This document shows, one piece after another, positions 35,529 to 43,384 of a DNA stretch of 64,000 nt. A program made the position numbers and the translations under genes. The notes under the pieces are model-generated. The model was given only the letters and a program-made list of their open reading frames with translations, made no database searches and had not been told where the DNA came from. Positions within the stretch are counted from its first letter, which is position 1. Every line of letters starts with the position of its first letter. Origin of the DNA: Candidatus Obscuribacter phosphatis (GTDB lineage: Bacteria > Cyanobacteriota > Vampirovibrionia > Obscuribacterales > Obscuribacteraceae); the NCBI GenBank assembly GCA_001899315.1, contig MOYA01000001.1:372001-436000 (forward strand), given 5' to 3'.

Positions 35529-38500
35529 ATGTGGATAGTCGAACTAGCCCTGAGAAGACCGTACACCTTTGTGGTTACGTCGCTTTTGCTTGCTATTTTG
35601 GGCATCTTTAGCGCTTTGCGCATGCCCACCGACATCTTTCCTTTCGTCAATATGCCGGTTGTGAGCGTCATTTGGAGCTATAACAATCTGCCTGCCGAAG
35701 AGATGGAGAATCGCATCACCACCATCTGTGAGCGCGCCATCACCACGGTAACCAGTGGCATCGACTTTATTGAGTCGCAGTCTATGAACGGCATTTCGGT
35801 TATTAAGGTGCATATGCACCAAGGGGCTGACCTAGGTAAGGCCGTGGGCACCATCGCTTCCTTATGCCAGACCTTGCTCAGGGTTTATCCAACAGGCACC
35901 ACTCCGCCATTAATTACTAGCTTTTCTGCCTCCGACGTGCCTATCTTGCAATTGGGTGTAGGAAGTGAAAGTCTCTCTGAGTCGGAACTGTTCGACTATG
36001 GTTTGAATTTCATCCGCACTGGTCTATCGGGTGTCCCCGGGGCTTCGATACCCTTGCCTTACGGTGGCAAACAGCGCCAGGTCATGGTCGATCTCGATCA
36101 GAATGCTCTCACCGCTAAAGGGCTCTCGGCCCAAGAAGTGGCAAATGCAGTGGGCAATCAGAACATCATCATTCCATCCGGCTCAGCCAAGATTGGTGAG
36201 ACCGAATATGCCGTAAAGCTCAATTCCACCCCGCAAATAATCGATGATTTCAACGAATTGCCCATCAAGCAGATTAACGGCGCCACTGTTTATCTCAAAG
36301 ATGTCGCTCAAGTGCATGACGGCTATGCCGTGCAGACCAATATAGTGCGCCAAAATGGGCGGCGCTCCACCCTGCTCAATGTTCTCAAAAACGGTAATGC
36401 TTCCACCATCAAAGTCGTGGAAGACATCAAAAAGGCTCTGCCTCGCATCCTTGCCACCTGTCCACCTGAGCTCAAGGTGGCTCTTATGTCCGACCAGTCG
36501 GTTTTCGTCAAAGCAGCCGTCGAAGGTGTGGTGAAAGAAGCTCTTACTGCTGCCTGTCTCACTGCTCTCTTTATGTTTTTGGTCTTGGCCAGTTGGCGCA
36601 GTACTTTGATTGTCGCTGTTTCAATACCGCTTTCGATTCTTGCCTCGATAGTCTGTCTTCACGCTTGCGGGCAGACTCTCAACACCATGACTCTGGGCGG
36701 TTTGGCTTTAGCGGTGGGCATGCTGGTCGACGATGCCACTGTCGAAGTAGAGAATATTCACCGCAATCTCAGTCTCGGTAAGGCAATCGAAAGGGCAATT
36801 CTCGATGGAGCGCAGCAAGTGGCTGCCCCTGCTTTTGTTTCTACCACCGCCATTTGTATTGTCTTTGTGCCGGTCTTTTTGCTGACAGAGCCGGCTCGCT
36901 CACTTTTTGTGCCTTTGGCTTTGGCAGTTGTCTTTGCCATGATGTTTTCTTATTTCCTCTCTCGCACATTAGTGCCGGTTATGGCTCGGGCTCTGCTCAA
37001 AAATGAAAGCCATGATCAAGCAAAACCTTCTCTATTCAGCCCTCTCTTTCAACTGAGTGAAAACTTTATCGAGGGCTTACGCAGTCATTATCGCGACCTT
37101 CTTTCTTATCTGCTTTCGGCTCGACTCTTTTGTTTTGCCGCATTCACAGTTGTCTTTCTCGCTTCATTTTCCGTTGTGCCATTTATTGGGCAAGACTATT
37201 TTCCAAAGGTCGACGGTGGGCAACTTAGGCTGCACTTGCGCCTGCCGGTCGGCACCCGCATAGAAGAGTCTGAGCGTATTTTTGCCGCCGTCGAAGATGA
37301 AGTGAAGCAAGTGATCGGCAAGGGCGAGATTGAAGATATAGTCGACAATATCGGCTTGCCCACCAGCGGTATAAATCTAGCTTACGGCGACAATATCACC
37401 ATTTCCAATTTTGACGGTGAGGTGCTCATCTCGCTAAAAGAAGGGCACAAGAAATCTACCTTTCAGTATGCCAAAGAGATCAGGTCCAGACTGAAGACAA
37501 AGTTTCCAGATGTTCAGCTCTTCTTTCAACCCGCCGATATCGTTTCGCAGATACTCAATGCCGGTTTGCCGGCACCCATAGACATTCAGGTGACAGGGCG
37601 AGACAAGGCTCTCAATTTCAAAATTGCTCTACAGGTGAAGGAGGCTGTCAGCAAAGTAAAAGGTGCCGTAGACGTCACCTTGCTTCAAATTGTTGATGCC
37701 CCGCAGCTCAACTTCAATATCGACCGAGTCAGAGCCAATCAAATGGGTTTCACTCAGAAAGATATAGCTGCCAATGTCCTGATTAGTTTGAGCTCGTCTT
37801 TCCAAACGGCACCGAGCTTCTGGGTCAATCCCGCCAACGGAGTGAACTACAACGTGGCCATAATGACTCCGCCTACAAAGATGCGCAAGATAGACGACAT
37901 ACTTTCGATGCCGCTCACTCCTTCTTCTTCTTCCTCTATAGAAGGGCGCAAGCAGCTCTTAAGCAATCTTGCTTCGGTTGGCAGATCAGTAACACCGTCG
38001 GTGGCAAGTCATTACAAGATTCAGAATGTCTACAACGTTTTTGTCAATGTACAAGATCGCGACCTGAACGGGGTGGCGAGCGATATCAAAAAGGCAATCG
38101 CCCCAATCGAGAAAAATCTACCCAGGGGCACTTTCATCAATATCAGAGGGCAGGCAGAAAGTATGAATGCTGCTTTCAGTGCTTTGTTTGGTGGTCTCGT
38201 ATTTGCCCTCTTACTCATCTATCTTCTTCTTGTTGTCAATTTCCATTCTTGGATAGATCCCCTGATTGTTTTGGGCGCCCTGCCCGGCGCTTTTGCCGGC
38301 ATTATTTTGGCACTCTTTGCCAGCAATACGCCCTTTAGCGTGCCGGCTCTGATGGGCGCGATCATGAGTATAGGTGTGGCATCTGCCAATAGCATTCTCT
38401 TGGTCACTTTTGCCAATGAAAGATTGCATATGGGCGATACCCCCACCGCTGCCGCCCTGATGTCTGGTTATACGAGAATTAGACCGGTCTTGATGACTGC

Positions 38501-38795
38501 TACGGCTATGATCCTCGGTATGTTGCCTATGGCTCTAGGTCTTGGTGAGGGCGGCTCGCAGAACGCTCCTCTTGGGCGTGCTGTAATTGGTGGTTTGATA
38601 CTAGCCACGGTGACAACTCTTTTGCTTGTACCTTGTCTATATAGCTTGGTGAAGCGCCGGCGAGACGACCATTTTAATGGTGCCGCTCAGGAAGATTATG
38701 CTGAAAACAACATGCGAAATAGAAGTAGTGATCACGATTTCGCCACTCTTCTATTCGATAATGAAAACAAAGAAAATAGAATGGAAGCAAGATGA
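35529..38795 (+). CDS. RND family efflux transporter, inner-membrane permease
   Basis: Proton-driven pump of the AcrB/HAE-type resistance-nodulation-division family. The 1088-residue protein has about 12 membrane helices with two large periplasmic loops. The first helix begins MWIVELALRRPYTFVVTSLL, typical of the family, followed by PTDIFPFVNMPVV. Helix 4 holds the proton-relay pair in LAVGMLVDDATVEVENIHRN. In helix 10, GVASANSILLVTFANE lacks the AcrB lysine at the usual place, as in many non-enteric members. I chose ATG 35529 with GGA 5-6 bases upstream. The stop overlaps the start of the adaptor gene (ATGA). The substrate is unknown, and no outer-membrane channel gene is in the window. Confidence 0.93.
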   Translation: MWIVELALRRPYTFVVTSLLLAILGIFSALRMPTDIFPFVNMPVVSVIWSYNNLPAEEMENRITTICERAITTVTSGIDFIESQSMNGISVIKVHMHQGADLGKAVGTIASLCQTLLRVYPTGTTPPLITSFSASDVPILQLGVGSESLSESELFDYGLNFIRTGLSGVPGASIPLPYGGKQRQVMVDLDQNALTAKGLSAQEVANAVGNQNIIIPSGSAKIGETEYAVKLNSTPQIIDDFNELPIKQINGATVYLKDVAQVHDGYAVQTNIVRQNGRRSTLLNVLKNGNASTIKVVEDIKKALPRILATCPPELKVALMSDQSVFVKAAVEGVVKEALTAACLTALFMFLVLASWRSTLIVAVSIPLSILASIVCLHACGQTLNTMTLGGLALAVGMLVDDATVEVENIHRNLSLGKAIERAILDGAQQVAAPAFVSTTAICIVFVPVFLLTEPARSLFVPLALAVVFAMMFSYFLSRTLVPVMARALLKNESHDQAKPSLFSPLFQLSENFIEGLRSHYRDLLSYLLSARLFCFAAFTVVFLASFSVVPFIGQDYFPKVDGGQLRLHLRLPVGTRIEESERIFAAVEDEVKQVIGKGEIEDIVDNIGLPTSGINLAYGDNITISNFDGEVLISLKEGHKKSTFQYAKEIRSRLKTKFPDVQLFFQPADIVSQILNAGLPAPIDIQVTGRDKALNFKIALQVKEAVSKVKGAVDVTLLQIVDAPQLNFNIDRVRANQMGFTQKDIAANVLISLSSSFQTAPSFWVNPANGVNYNVAIMTPPTKMRKIDDILSMPLTPSSSSSIEGRKQLLSNLASVGRSVTPSVASHYKIQNVYNVFVNVQDRDLNGVASDIKKAIAPIEKNLPRGTFINIRGQAESMNAAFSALFGGLVFALLLIYLLLVVNFHSWIDPLIVLGALPGAFAGIILALFASNTPFSVPALMGAIMSIGVASANSILLVTFANERLHMGDTPTAAALMSGYTRIRPVLMTATAMILGMLPMALGLGEGGSQNAPLGRAVIGGLILATVTTLLLVPCLYSLVKRRRDDHFNGAAQEDYAENNMRNRSSDHDFATLLFDNENKENRMEAR

Positions 38796-40237
38796 TGTCA
38801 GAAACTCTATGCCAAGCAAAACTAGATAGCGAAATGAAAGCCGAACAAGAAAGTCTGGAACCGCCGGTTTCTCTCAATCGTTCATCAGGCGCTCGCCCTC
38901 CCAAGATACTCTATGTCGCTATTGCGGCGGGTTTACTTACTTTTGCTCTGCTCTTGCTTGCCGGTCTTTTGCCCCGCCTAAGCACAGAAGCCGAATTGAA
39001 CCAAGCACACGGCGCCGAAACAATGAGTATTAGAAAAGTCGCTTTTACCCAGGTGCAGCCACCTGTCGGCGAGACCTCACTCACTCTGCCGGCTTCGCTT
39101 GAACCGATTCAAGAGATTCCAATTTTTGCCCGCTGTGATGGTTATCTGGTGCAGCGCTTTGTTGATATTGGCGACCGGGTGAAAGCCGGTCAGCTCTTAG
39201 CGACAATAGATGCTCCTGAGCTGGACCGCCAAGTTGAGCAAGCCGAGGCAGACTTGCATCAATCTCAAGCCCAGGTCAAGGCTGCCGAGGCAGAGTTGGC
39301 CAGGGCTCGGGCTGTGGTTGCCACCAGTGAAGCGGCGGTTCGCAAACTGCAAGCCAATCTTACTTTTTCTAGGCAGCAGTTGGCTAGATATAGTGAGCTT
39401 GTGCAAGAAGGGGCGATCAGTCGCGAAATGAAAGATGAGAAACAGCGCGACCTCGATAGCGATCTTGCCGGTCTTGAGGCGGCCCAGGCAGAAGTGGCCG
39501 CCAACCAGGCACAGGTAGCCTCTCTCGCTGAAAAGGTGGCGGTCAGCAAAGCTGCCGTTGGTTCATATCGAGCTGCCCTTGGTCGAGCCCTAAGCCAGCA
39601 GTCTTTCAAAACAGTCAAGGCTCCCGCCGACGGTGTCATCGTCTCTCGCAATATCGATGCCGGTTCTCTCGTCTCGGAAGGCAGCGACAATGCCAAGAAA
39701 GAGCTTATGCGTCTAGCCAAGACAGATCCACTTAGGGTGATGGTGGCAGTGCCGCAGAGTTTCTATCGCCATATCAAGGTCGGCTCCAAAGTGCAACTCA
39801 ATATCAATGAATTGTCCGGCAAGAAATTGCAAGCTGTGGTGGCAAAGGTGGCGGGCGGTCTTGATGCCGCTTCCCGCACCATGCTCACTGAGGTGCATGT
39901 CGCAAATGATGGCGGTATTCTCAAACCCGGTATGTATGCAACCGTGAAATTTGAAGCCGGTGTGGATAGACCTAGGACAAAGAATGCTCCAAATCTTGCT
40001 TCTAACGAGAATAAACCTTTCAGAATTCCAGCTAGTTCGCTTGTCGTCAAGCCGGAAGGATTGTTCGTGGCCAAGTTGAATGACGGCGACAAAGTGCATT
40101 TTGAGAAAGTGGTTTTGGGTCGCGATTTCGGCAGACAGATTGAGATATTAGATGGTATCACCAGCGGTGAAAGGCTGGTCTTGGACCCCGATGTCGATTT
40201 GAAAGAAGGTCAGAAAGTTGAGGCTTTCAGCAAATAA
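38792..40237 (+). CDS. RND efflux periplasmic adaptor (membrane fusion protein)
   Basis: Periplasmic adaptor that links the RND permease to an outer-membrane channel. The 481-residue protein has an N-terminal cytoplasmic stretch (residues 1-45), one membrane helix (ILYVAIAAGLLTFALLLLAG), a lipoyl half-motif IFARCDGYLVQRFVDIGDRV, cited in part with VKAGQLLATIDAPELD, a long alpha-hairpin (QVKAAEAELARARAVVATSE, about residues 160-240), the second half APADGVIVSRNIDAGSLVS, and beta-barrel domains. Unlike lipoprotein AcrA it uses a membrane helix. The permease precedes the adaptor, the reverse of the common order. The overlap of ATGA couples translation. Confidence 0.9.
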   Translation: MMSETLCQAKLDSEMKAEQESLEPPVSLNRSSGARPPKILYVAIAAGLLTFALLLLAGLLPRLSTEAELNQAHGAETMSIRKVAFTQVQPPVGETSLTLPASLEPIQEIPIFARCDGYLVQRFVDIGDRVKAGQLLATIDAPELDRQVEQAEADLHQSQAQVKAAEAELARARAVVATSEAAVRKLQANLTFSRQQLARYSELVQEGAISREMKDEKQRDLDSDLAGLEAAQAEVAANQAQVASLAEKVAVSKAAVGSYRAALGRALSQQSFKTVKAPADGVIVSRNIDAGSLVSEGSDNAKKELMRLAKTDPLRVMVAVPQSFYRHIKVGSKVQLNINELSGKKLQAVVAKVAGGLDAASRTMLTEVHVANDGGILKPGMYATVKFEAGVDRPRTKNAPNLASNENKPFRIPASSLVVKPEGLFVAKLNDGDKVHFEKVVLGRDFGRQIEILDGITSGERLVLDPDVDLKEGQKVEAFSK

Positions 40238-40265
40238 GGCGGAATTTAGTTTATTGAAAGCAAGA

Positions 40266-40309
40266 GCTGCCGGTAAAAGTTGCTGGTAAAAGTTGTCGGG
40301 AAAAGATGC
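40266..40309. repeat. 13-bp near-tandem repeat, about three copies
   Basis: Units resembling GCTGGTAAAAGTT recur about three times with drift. The array contains the likely -35 element of the next gene's promoter. Confidence 0.6.
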
Positions 40310-40321
40310 CGACAATATAAT
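40293..40321 (+). promoter_or_regulatory. promoter of the gene at 40328
   Basis: TTGTCG (40293-40298) and TATAAT (40316-40321) are spaced 17 bases apart. The -10 box ends 6 bases before ATG 40328, so the transcript should start at or near the A of ATG, giving a leaderless or nearly leaderless mRNA. The -35 box sits in the repeat at 40266-40309. Confidence 0.6.
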
Positions 40322-40327
40322 TAGGTA

Positions 40328-41152
40328 ATGAAATGCATCAGCCAACTTCTTATACCGCAGCTCAGGCAGAGTCTTTGGGCGAGACTTCTCTATTTTCAGG
40401 GAAGTGTTATTTTTGGCTTTTCATTGCTTTTGACAGCAATATTTTCCCTAGCTATATTTTGCTTGGCTGCTCAAACACTCGCCGCCGAGGGCGATAAGCC
40501 CACTGTCAAGGCTTTGAAACTCAGTCAGATTCATTACTATTTTGGCGACTGCGACACAGTTATTGCCAGTAATGGTCTGCGCATCAACAATCGTGGCAGT
40601 ATGAAATTCTGCTTGGTGACAAAAGCGCCTAAGTGGGATTTCTGTGTTTTTCGTGACGACGATAAAACTTGCTTTCCTCAGTCTCTTAAATGGCTGAGTG
40701 AAAACGGCATAGTCAATGACTTTATCGTCATGAATCGAGAGATAGATGTTAAGGGTGAGAAGGCAAAAGACGTCAAGATTTGCAATACAACAGTCAAGCA
40801 CATCGAGAAGGGCAAGCTGAAGCTGGATATATTGCCCCTGCCGGCTGGCTTCTCGCCGCAGCTGCCCACTATTTTGCATTACATATATAAGATTCCCAAT
40901 AATGGGGCGCTGGCCATTCGCTACAGCAAGCCCGCCGTCAAGAGAGATTGGCTGAGCGGTGAAGATCATACCGGTCGCCAGAAAATTCTCTTTGATACGG
41001 TCAAGATAGAAGCAGTGCTTGTGCCCAAGAATTATTTCGACGCCCCGCTCAATTATCGTAAGCTTCGCTCTATTCAAGAGGTGCTGGTTAGCAAAGAGCG
41101 AAGAGACGCCACCGCCGACCTAGACGAGATTTTTCAAATCAAAAAGAAATAG
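40328..41152 (+). CDS. exported hypothetical protein (274 aa)
   Basis: Not recognised. Residues 25-50 are a hydrophobic segment (VIFGFSLLLTAIFSLAIFCL) ending AAQTLAAEGD, suggesting a signal peptide with a long, basic n-region and cleavage after LAA. The mature part is beta-rich with several Cys (YFGDCDTVIASNGLRI, FCLVTKAPKWDFCVF, KTCFPQSL, KICNTTV) that could form disulfides outside the cytoplasm. The end is a charged KERRDATADLDEIFQIKKK. It follows the RND operon by 90 bases but has its own promoter. The 72 bases after its stop are non-coding and lead into the repeat at 41224. Confidence 0.7.
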   Translation: MKCISQLLIPQLRQSLWARLLYFQGSVIFGFSLLLTAIFSLAIFCLAAQTLAAEGDKPTVKALKLSQIHYYFGDCDTVIASNGLRINNRGSMKFCLVTKAPKWDFCVFRDDDKTCFPQSLKWLSENGIVNDFIVMNREIDVKGEKAKDVKICNTTVKHIEKGKLKLDILPLPAGFSPQLPTILHYIYKIPNNGALAIRYSKPAVKRDWLSGEDHTGRQKILFDTVKIEAVLVPKNYFDAPLNYRKLRSIQEVLVSKERRDATADLDEIFQIKKK

Positions 41153-41223
41153 AAGGTGTACTCTCAAGCTTGCTTGTGGTATCGTCTGCGGTGCTAAGGT
41201 CGGCTTGCTTGGTCTTGACCTAG

Positions 41224-41364
41224 ATATTTCTAAAGGATTTTGCTGAAGAGATTTCTGAAGAGATTTTTGAAAGATATTTCTGAGGATATTTCTGAAAGAT
41301 TTTTCTGAGGAGATTTTTGAAAAATCTTCTGAAAGAATTTTCTGAAGATAATTCTGGGAGATTT
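41224..41364. repeat. degenerate 12-13 bp tandem repeat, about 11 units
   Basis: Drifted copies of a unit like GATTTTTCTGAAGA fill most of the gap between the converging genes ending at 41152 and 41373. Units vary from 11 to 14 bp, with A/T and T-run length differences typical of slippage. The array is strongly purine/pyrimidine patterned (runs of T, then GAAGA). No open frame crosses it. Confidence 0.8.
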
Positions 41365-41372
41365 TATGGCAG

Positions 41373-42062
41373 CTAGATTTGCGCCCCTAATTTGGCTAAG
41401 CTACCAGCTTTGACTAGATGTTCGGCAGCTATCTTGAATAAATTGTCGGCCATGGCTAAATGATCGTAATCGTAATTGCCAAGAAAATATCTCAGTTCAT
41501 CCAGTCCATCTGAAGCTTGCGCTATGGCATGGCGCATCCACTGCACAGCCGGTATCAAGGTCATAGGCGGCGGATTGTCGGTAAATTCGCGGGAGGCTTT
41601 GAGAAGCGTTCTTTCTATTTCTTCGACGTATTGTTCAAAATCTTCGAGCAAATCTTCGGCATATATGTCTTGCGCAAGTATTTGCAATTTCGCTTTGTAT
41701 TTTTTGAGCACTGTGGCGATTGAGCGCTTGAGCGGATTGAATACAGCCCGCAAAAACCGTTCTCTTGCCCTCTCTTCATCAAGCGAGTCTTGGGCATGTT
41801 TGGGAATAGTGGGGGTTCTATGACTGAAAATGGTAAGGTCATAGTCAGCCCTTTTGTCAACGTCTATCAAGACACTGTAGGCTTCATTGACCGACATCAT
41901 AAATTCGGTCTCGCTTACCACCTGATTGTCGCTTTTGTCGGTATACGAGAGGTCGGGGTGCTTTGATTTAACCAGACTGCGATAAGCTTGCTTGATCTCG
42001 TCTGCCGAGACTGTCGGCAGAACCCCGAGAATTTCATAGTGGGTAACCTTGCTTCGCTTCAT
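41373..42062 (-). CDS. J-domain protein (DnaJ-like, 229 aa)
   Basis: Co-chaperone-type protein with an N-terminal J domain at residues about 7-80: THYEILGVLPTVSADEIKQA, YRSLVKSKHPDLSYTD with the HPD motif that stimulates DnaK, and VNEAYSVLIDVDKRADYD. The remainder (residues about 95-229) is helical and not like DnaJ: no Gly/Phe region and no zinc fingers. It contains VEEIERTLLKASREFTDNPP and a later LDELRYFLGNYDYDHLAMAD. ATG 42062 has no Shine-Dalgarno site, and CATAAT lies 6 bases upstream, so it too may have a very short leader. Divergent from nrdR with a 103-bp shared region. Confidence 0.8.
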   Translation of the reverse strand: MKRSKVTHYEILGVLPTVSADEIKQAYRSLVKSKHPDLSYTDKSDNQVVSETEFMMSVNEAYSVLIDVDKRADYDLTIFSHRTPTIPKHAQDSLDEERARERFLRAVFNPLKRSIATVLKKYKAKLQILAQDIYAEDLLEDFEQYVEEIERTLLKASREFTDNPPPMTLIPAVQWMRHAIAQASDGLDELRYFLGNYDYDHLAMADNLFKIAAEHLVKAGSLAKLGAQI

Positions 42063-42150
42063 AAATCAATTATGCCCTGCCTTAGCCCATTGAGCACGGC
42101 TCTTCAGCGCAACTTCCAATATTTTCATTTAGCCCCTATCTTTCATCCTC

Positions 42151-42156
42151 TATAAT
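42151..42156 (+). promoter_or_regulatory. -10 box of nrdR, leaderless arrangement
   Basis: A perfect TATAAT ends 9 bases before ATG 42166, placing the transcription start within about 3 bases of the start codon. No Shine-Dalgarno sequence precedes the ATG. The best -35 at 17 bases (TTTAGC) is weak. Confidence 0.55.
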
Positions 42157-42165
42157 CAAATCAGT

Positions 42166-42714
42166 ATGTTTTGCCCTTTTTGCAATCACCGAGAAAGCAG
42201 AGTGCTTGAATCTCGCCTGACCAACGATAATTCGGTCCGGCGCAGACGCGAGTGCGAATCTTGCGGTAAGCGCTTTACCACCTATGAAAAGCTGGAAGTG
42301 ATTCAGTTTCTCGTGGTGAAGCGCTCCGGCACGCGCGATACCTATTCTAGAGAGAAGCTGAGAGCTGGTATTTCTAGAGCCTGTGTCAAAACCAATGTCA
42401 GCGCCGAGCAAATCGACAACCTAGTCGACTCTGTTGAGAACGAGCTGATTGCCGCCGGGCGGCGCGAGATTTCTTCTTCTTTGTTGGGTGAATTGGTACT
42501 TTCCAAATTGAGCGGGCTCGACCAAGTGGCTTATGTGCGCTTCGCCTCGGTCTATAGGGCTTTTCAGTCGGTGGATGATTTTATCGCCGAACTCAATCAA
42601 TTGAAAGATTCATTGAAAGACTCCGAAACTCGCTCAAAACAAATATTAGAGAGGGCTGAGCTCGAAGAGCGCATGTCGAAGAATGCTACTATGGGCGGTG
42701 GCAAGTCCCGCTAA
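42166..42714 (+). CDS. nrdR: transcriptional repressor NrdR
   Basis: Represses ribonucleotide reductase genes in response to nucleotide levels. The N-terminus MFCPFCNH with CESCGKRFTTYEKLE is the zinc ribbon, four cysteines, and residues about 49-139 form the ATP-cone (VVKRSGTRDTYSREKLRAGI, then EISSSLLGELVLSKLSGLDQ, VAYVRFASVYRAF). Length is 182 residues, about 30 longer than usual because of a charged C-terminal tail ending GGGKSR. The last codons (GGC AAG TCC CGC TAA) are the first unit of the 10-bp repeat that follows. Probably leaderless. No nrd genes are in the window. Confidence 0.95.
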   Translation: MFCPFCNHRESRVLESRLTNDNSVRRRRECESCGKRFTTYEKLEVIQFLVVKRSGTRDTYSREKLRAGISRACVKTNVSAEQIDNLVDSVENELIAAGRREISSSLLGELVLSKLSGLDQVAYVRFASVYRAFQSVDDFIAELNQLKDSLKDSETRSKQILERAELEERMSKNATMGGGKSR

Positions 42715-42810
42715 GTCCATCTAAGTCCATCTAAGTCCCGCTAATTCCCGCTAATTCCCTCTAAGTGCCTCTATGTGCCTCTAGGTGCTGCTAAGTCCCG
42801 CTAAGTGGCA
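42701..42810. repeat. 10-bp tandem repeat, 11 units, beginning in the nrdR stop region
   Basis: Eleven units in exact 10-bp register, consensus CTAAGTCCCG, with drift in the last four bases. The first unit (GCAAGTCCCG) encodes the final residues of NrdR and the second starts with its stop codon. Later units differ by one to four bases. The period equals one DNA helical turn. Confidence 0.95.
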
Positions 42811-42991
42811 CCTTCCTGTCGGCTTTTCGTCTTTTTACTGTATCTGTATCTGTATAAAGATTAGACAAATTCAATCCAGAAACGGTAAAGCCTCGTTTAC
42901 CAGGCAGCCCTATCCCCTTCTCGGATATCTATCGGGTGCTACAATCTTAAATCGCTTTTCTATATCTTCGAAGACCAAAAATAAGTGAGTC

Positions 42992-43369
42992 ATGAACAGC
43001 ATCATCAAAGAAATTGAAGCCCCGCTCATCAAGAGCAACCTGCCCACATTCGACGTCGGCGACACCGTCAAGGTCTTCGTCAAAATCGTCGAAGGCGGCA
43101 AAGAGCGCACTCAGGGCTATGAAGGCGTGATTATCAAGCACTCCGGTCACGGTGTGAACGAGACAATCACCGTTCGTCGCGTATTCCAGGGTATCGGCAT
43201 CGAGCGCGTTTTCCTCGTCCACTCGCCCCGCGTTGAGAAAATCACCGTGCAGCGCCGTGGTCAGGTCCGTCGCGCCAAGCTCTACTATCTTAGAAACCGT
43301 ACCGGTAAAGCTACTCGTATTAAAGAGAAGACCGGTACCAGAAAAGAAGCCACTGCTGCCAAAGCCTAA
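42992..43369 (+). CDS. rplS: 50S ribosomal protein L19
   Basis: Large-subunit ribosomal protein near the 30S interface. The 125-residue protein opens [20 protein letters not shown], then shows [40 protein letters not shown], and the signature [20 protein letters not shown], followed by the [14 protein letters not shown] end. The basic [20 protein letters not shown] tail is slightly longer than usual. It begins a run with rbgA and rnhB (gaps of 15 bases and an overlap), the same order seen in many Firmicutes, where rplS, rbgA and rnhB are neighbours. Confidence 0.97.
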   Translation: MNSIIKEIEAPLIKSNLPTFDVGDTVKVFVKIVEGGKERTQGYEGVIIKHSGHGVNETITVRRVFQGIGIERVFLVHSPRVEKITVQRRGQVRRAKLYYLRNRTGKATRIKEKTGTRKEATAAKA

Positions 43370-43384
43370 TCATGGGCGCCTTCA

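Noticed and set aside
42701-42810. CRISPR array
   Set aside because: Units are 10 bp without spacers. The same holds for the 22- and 24-bp arrays: they are plain tandem repeats, and no cas gene is in the window.
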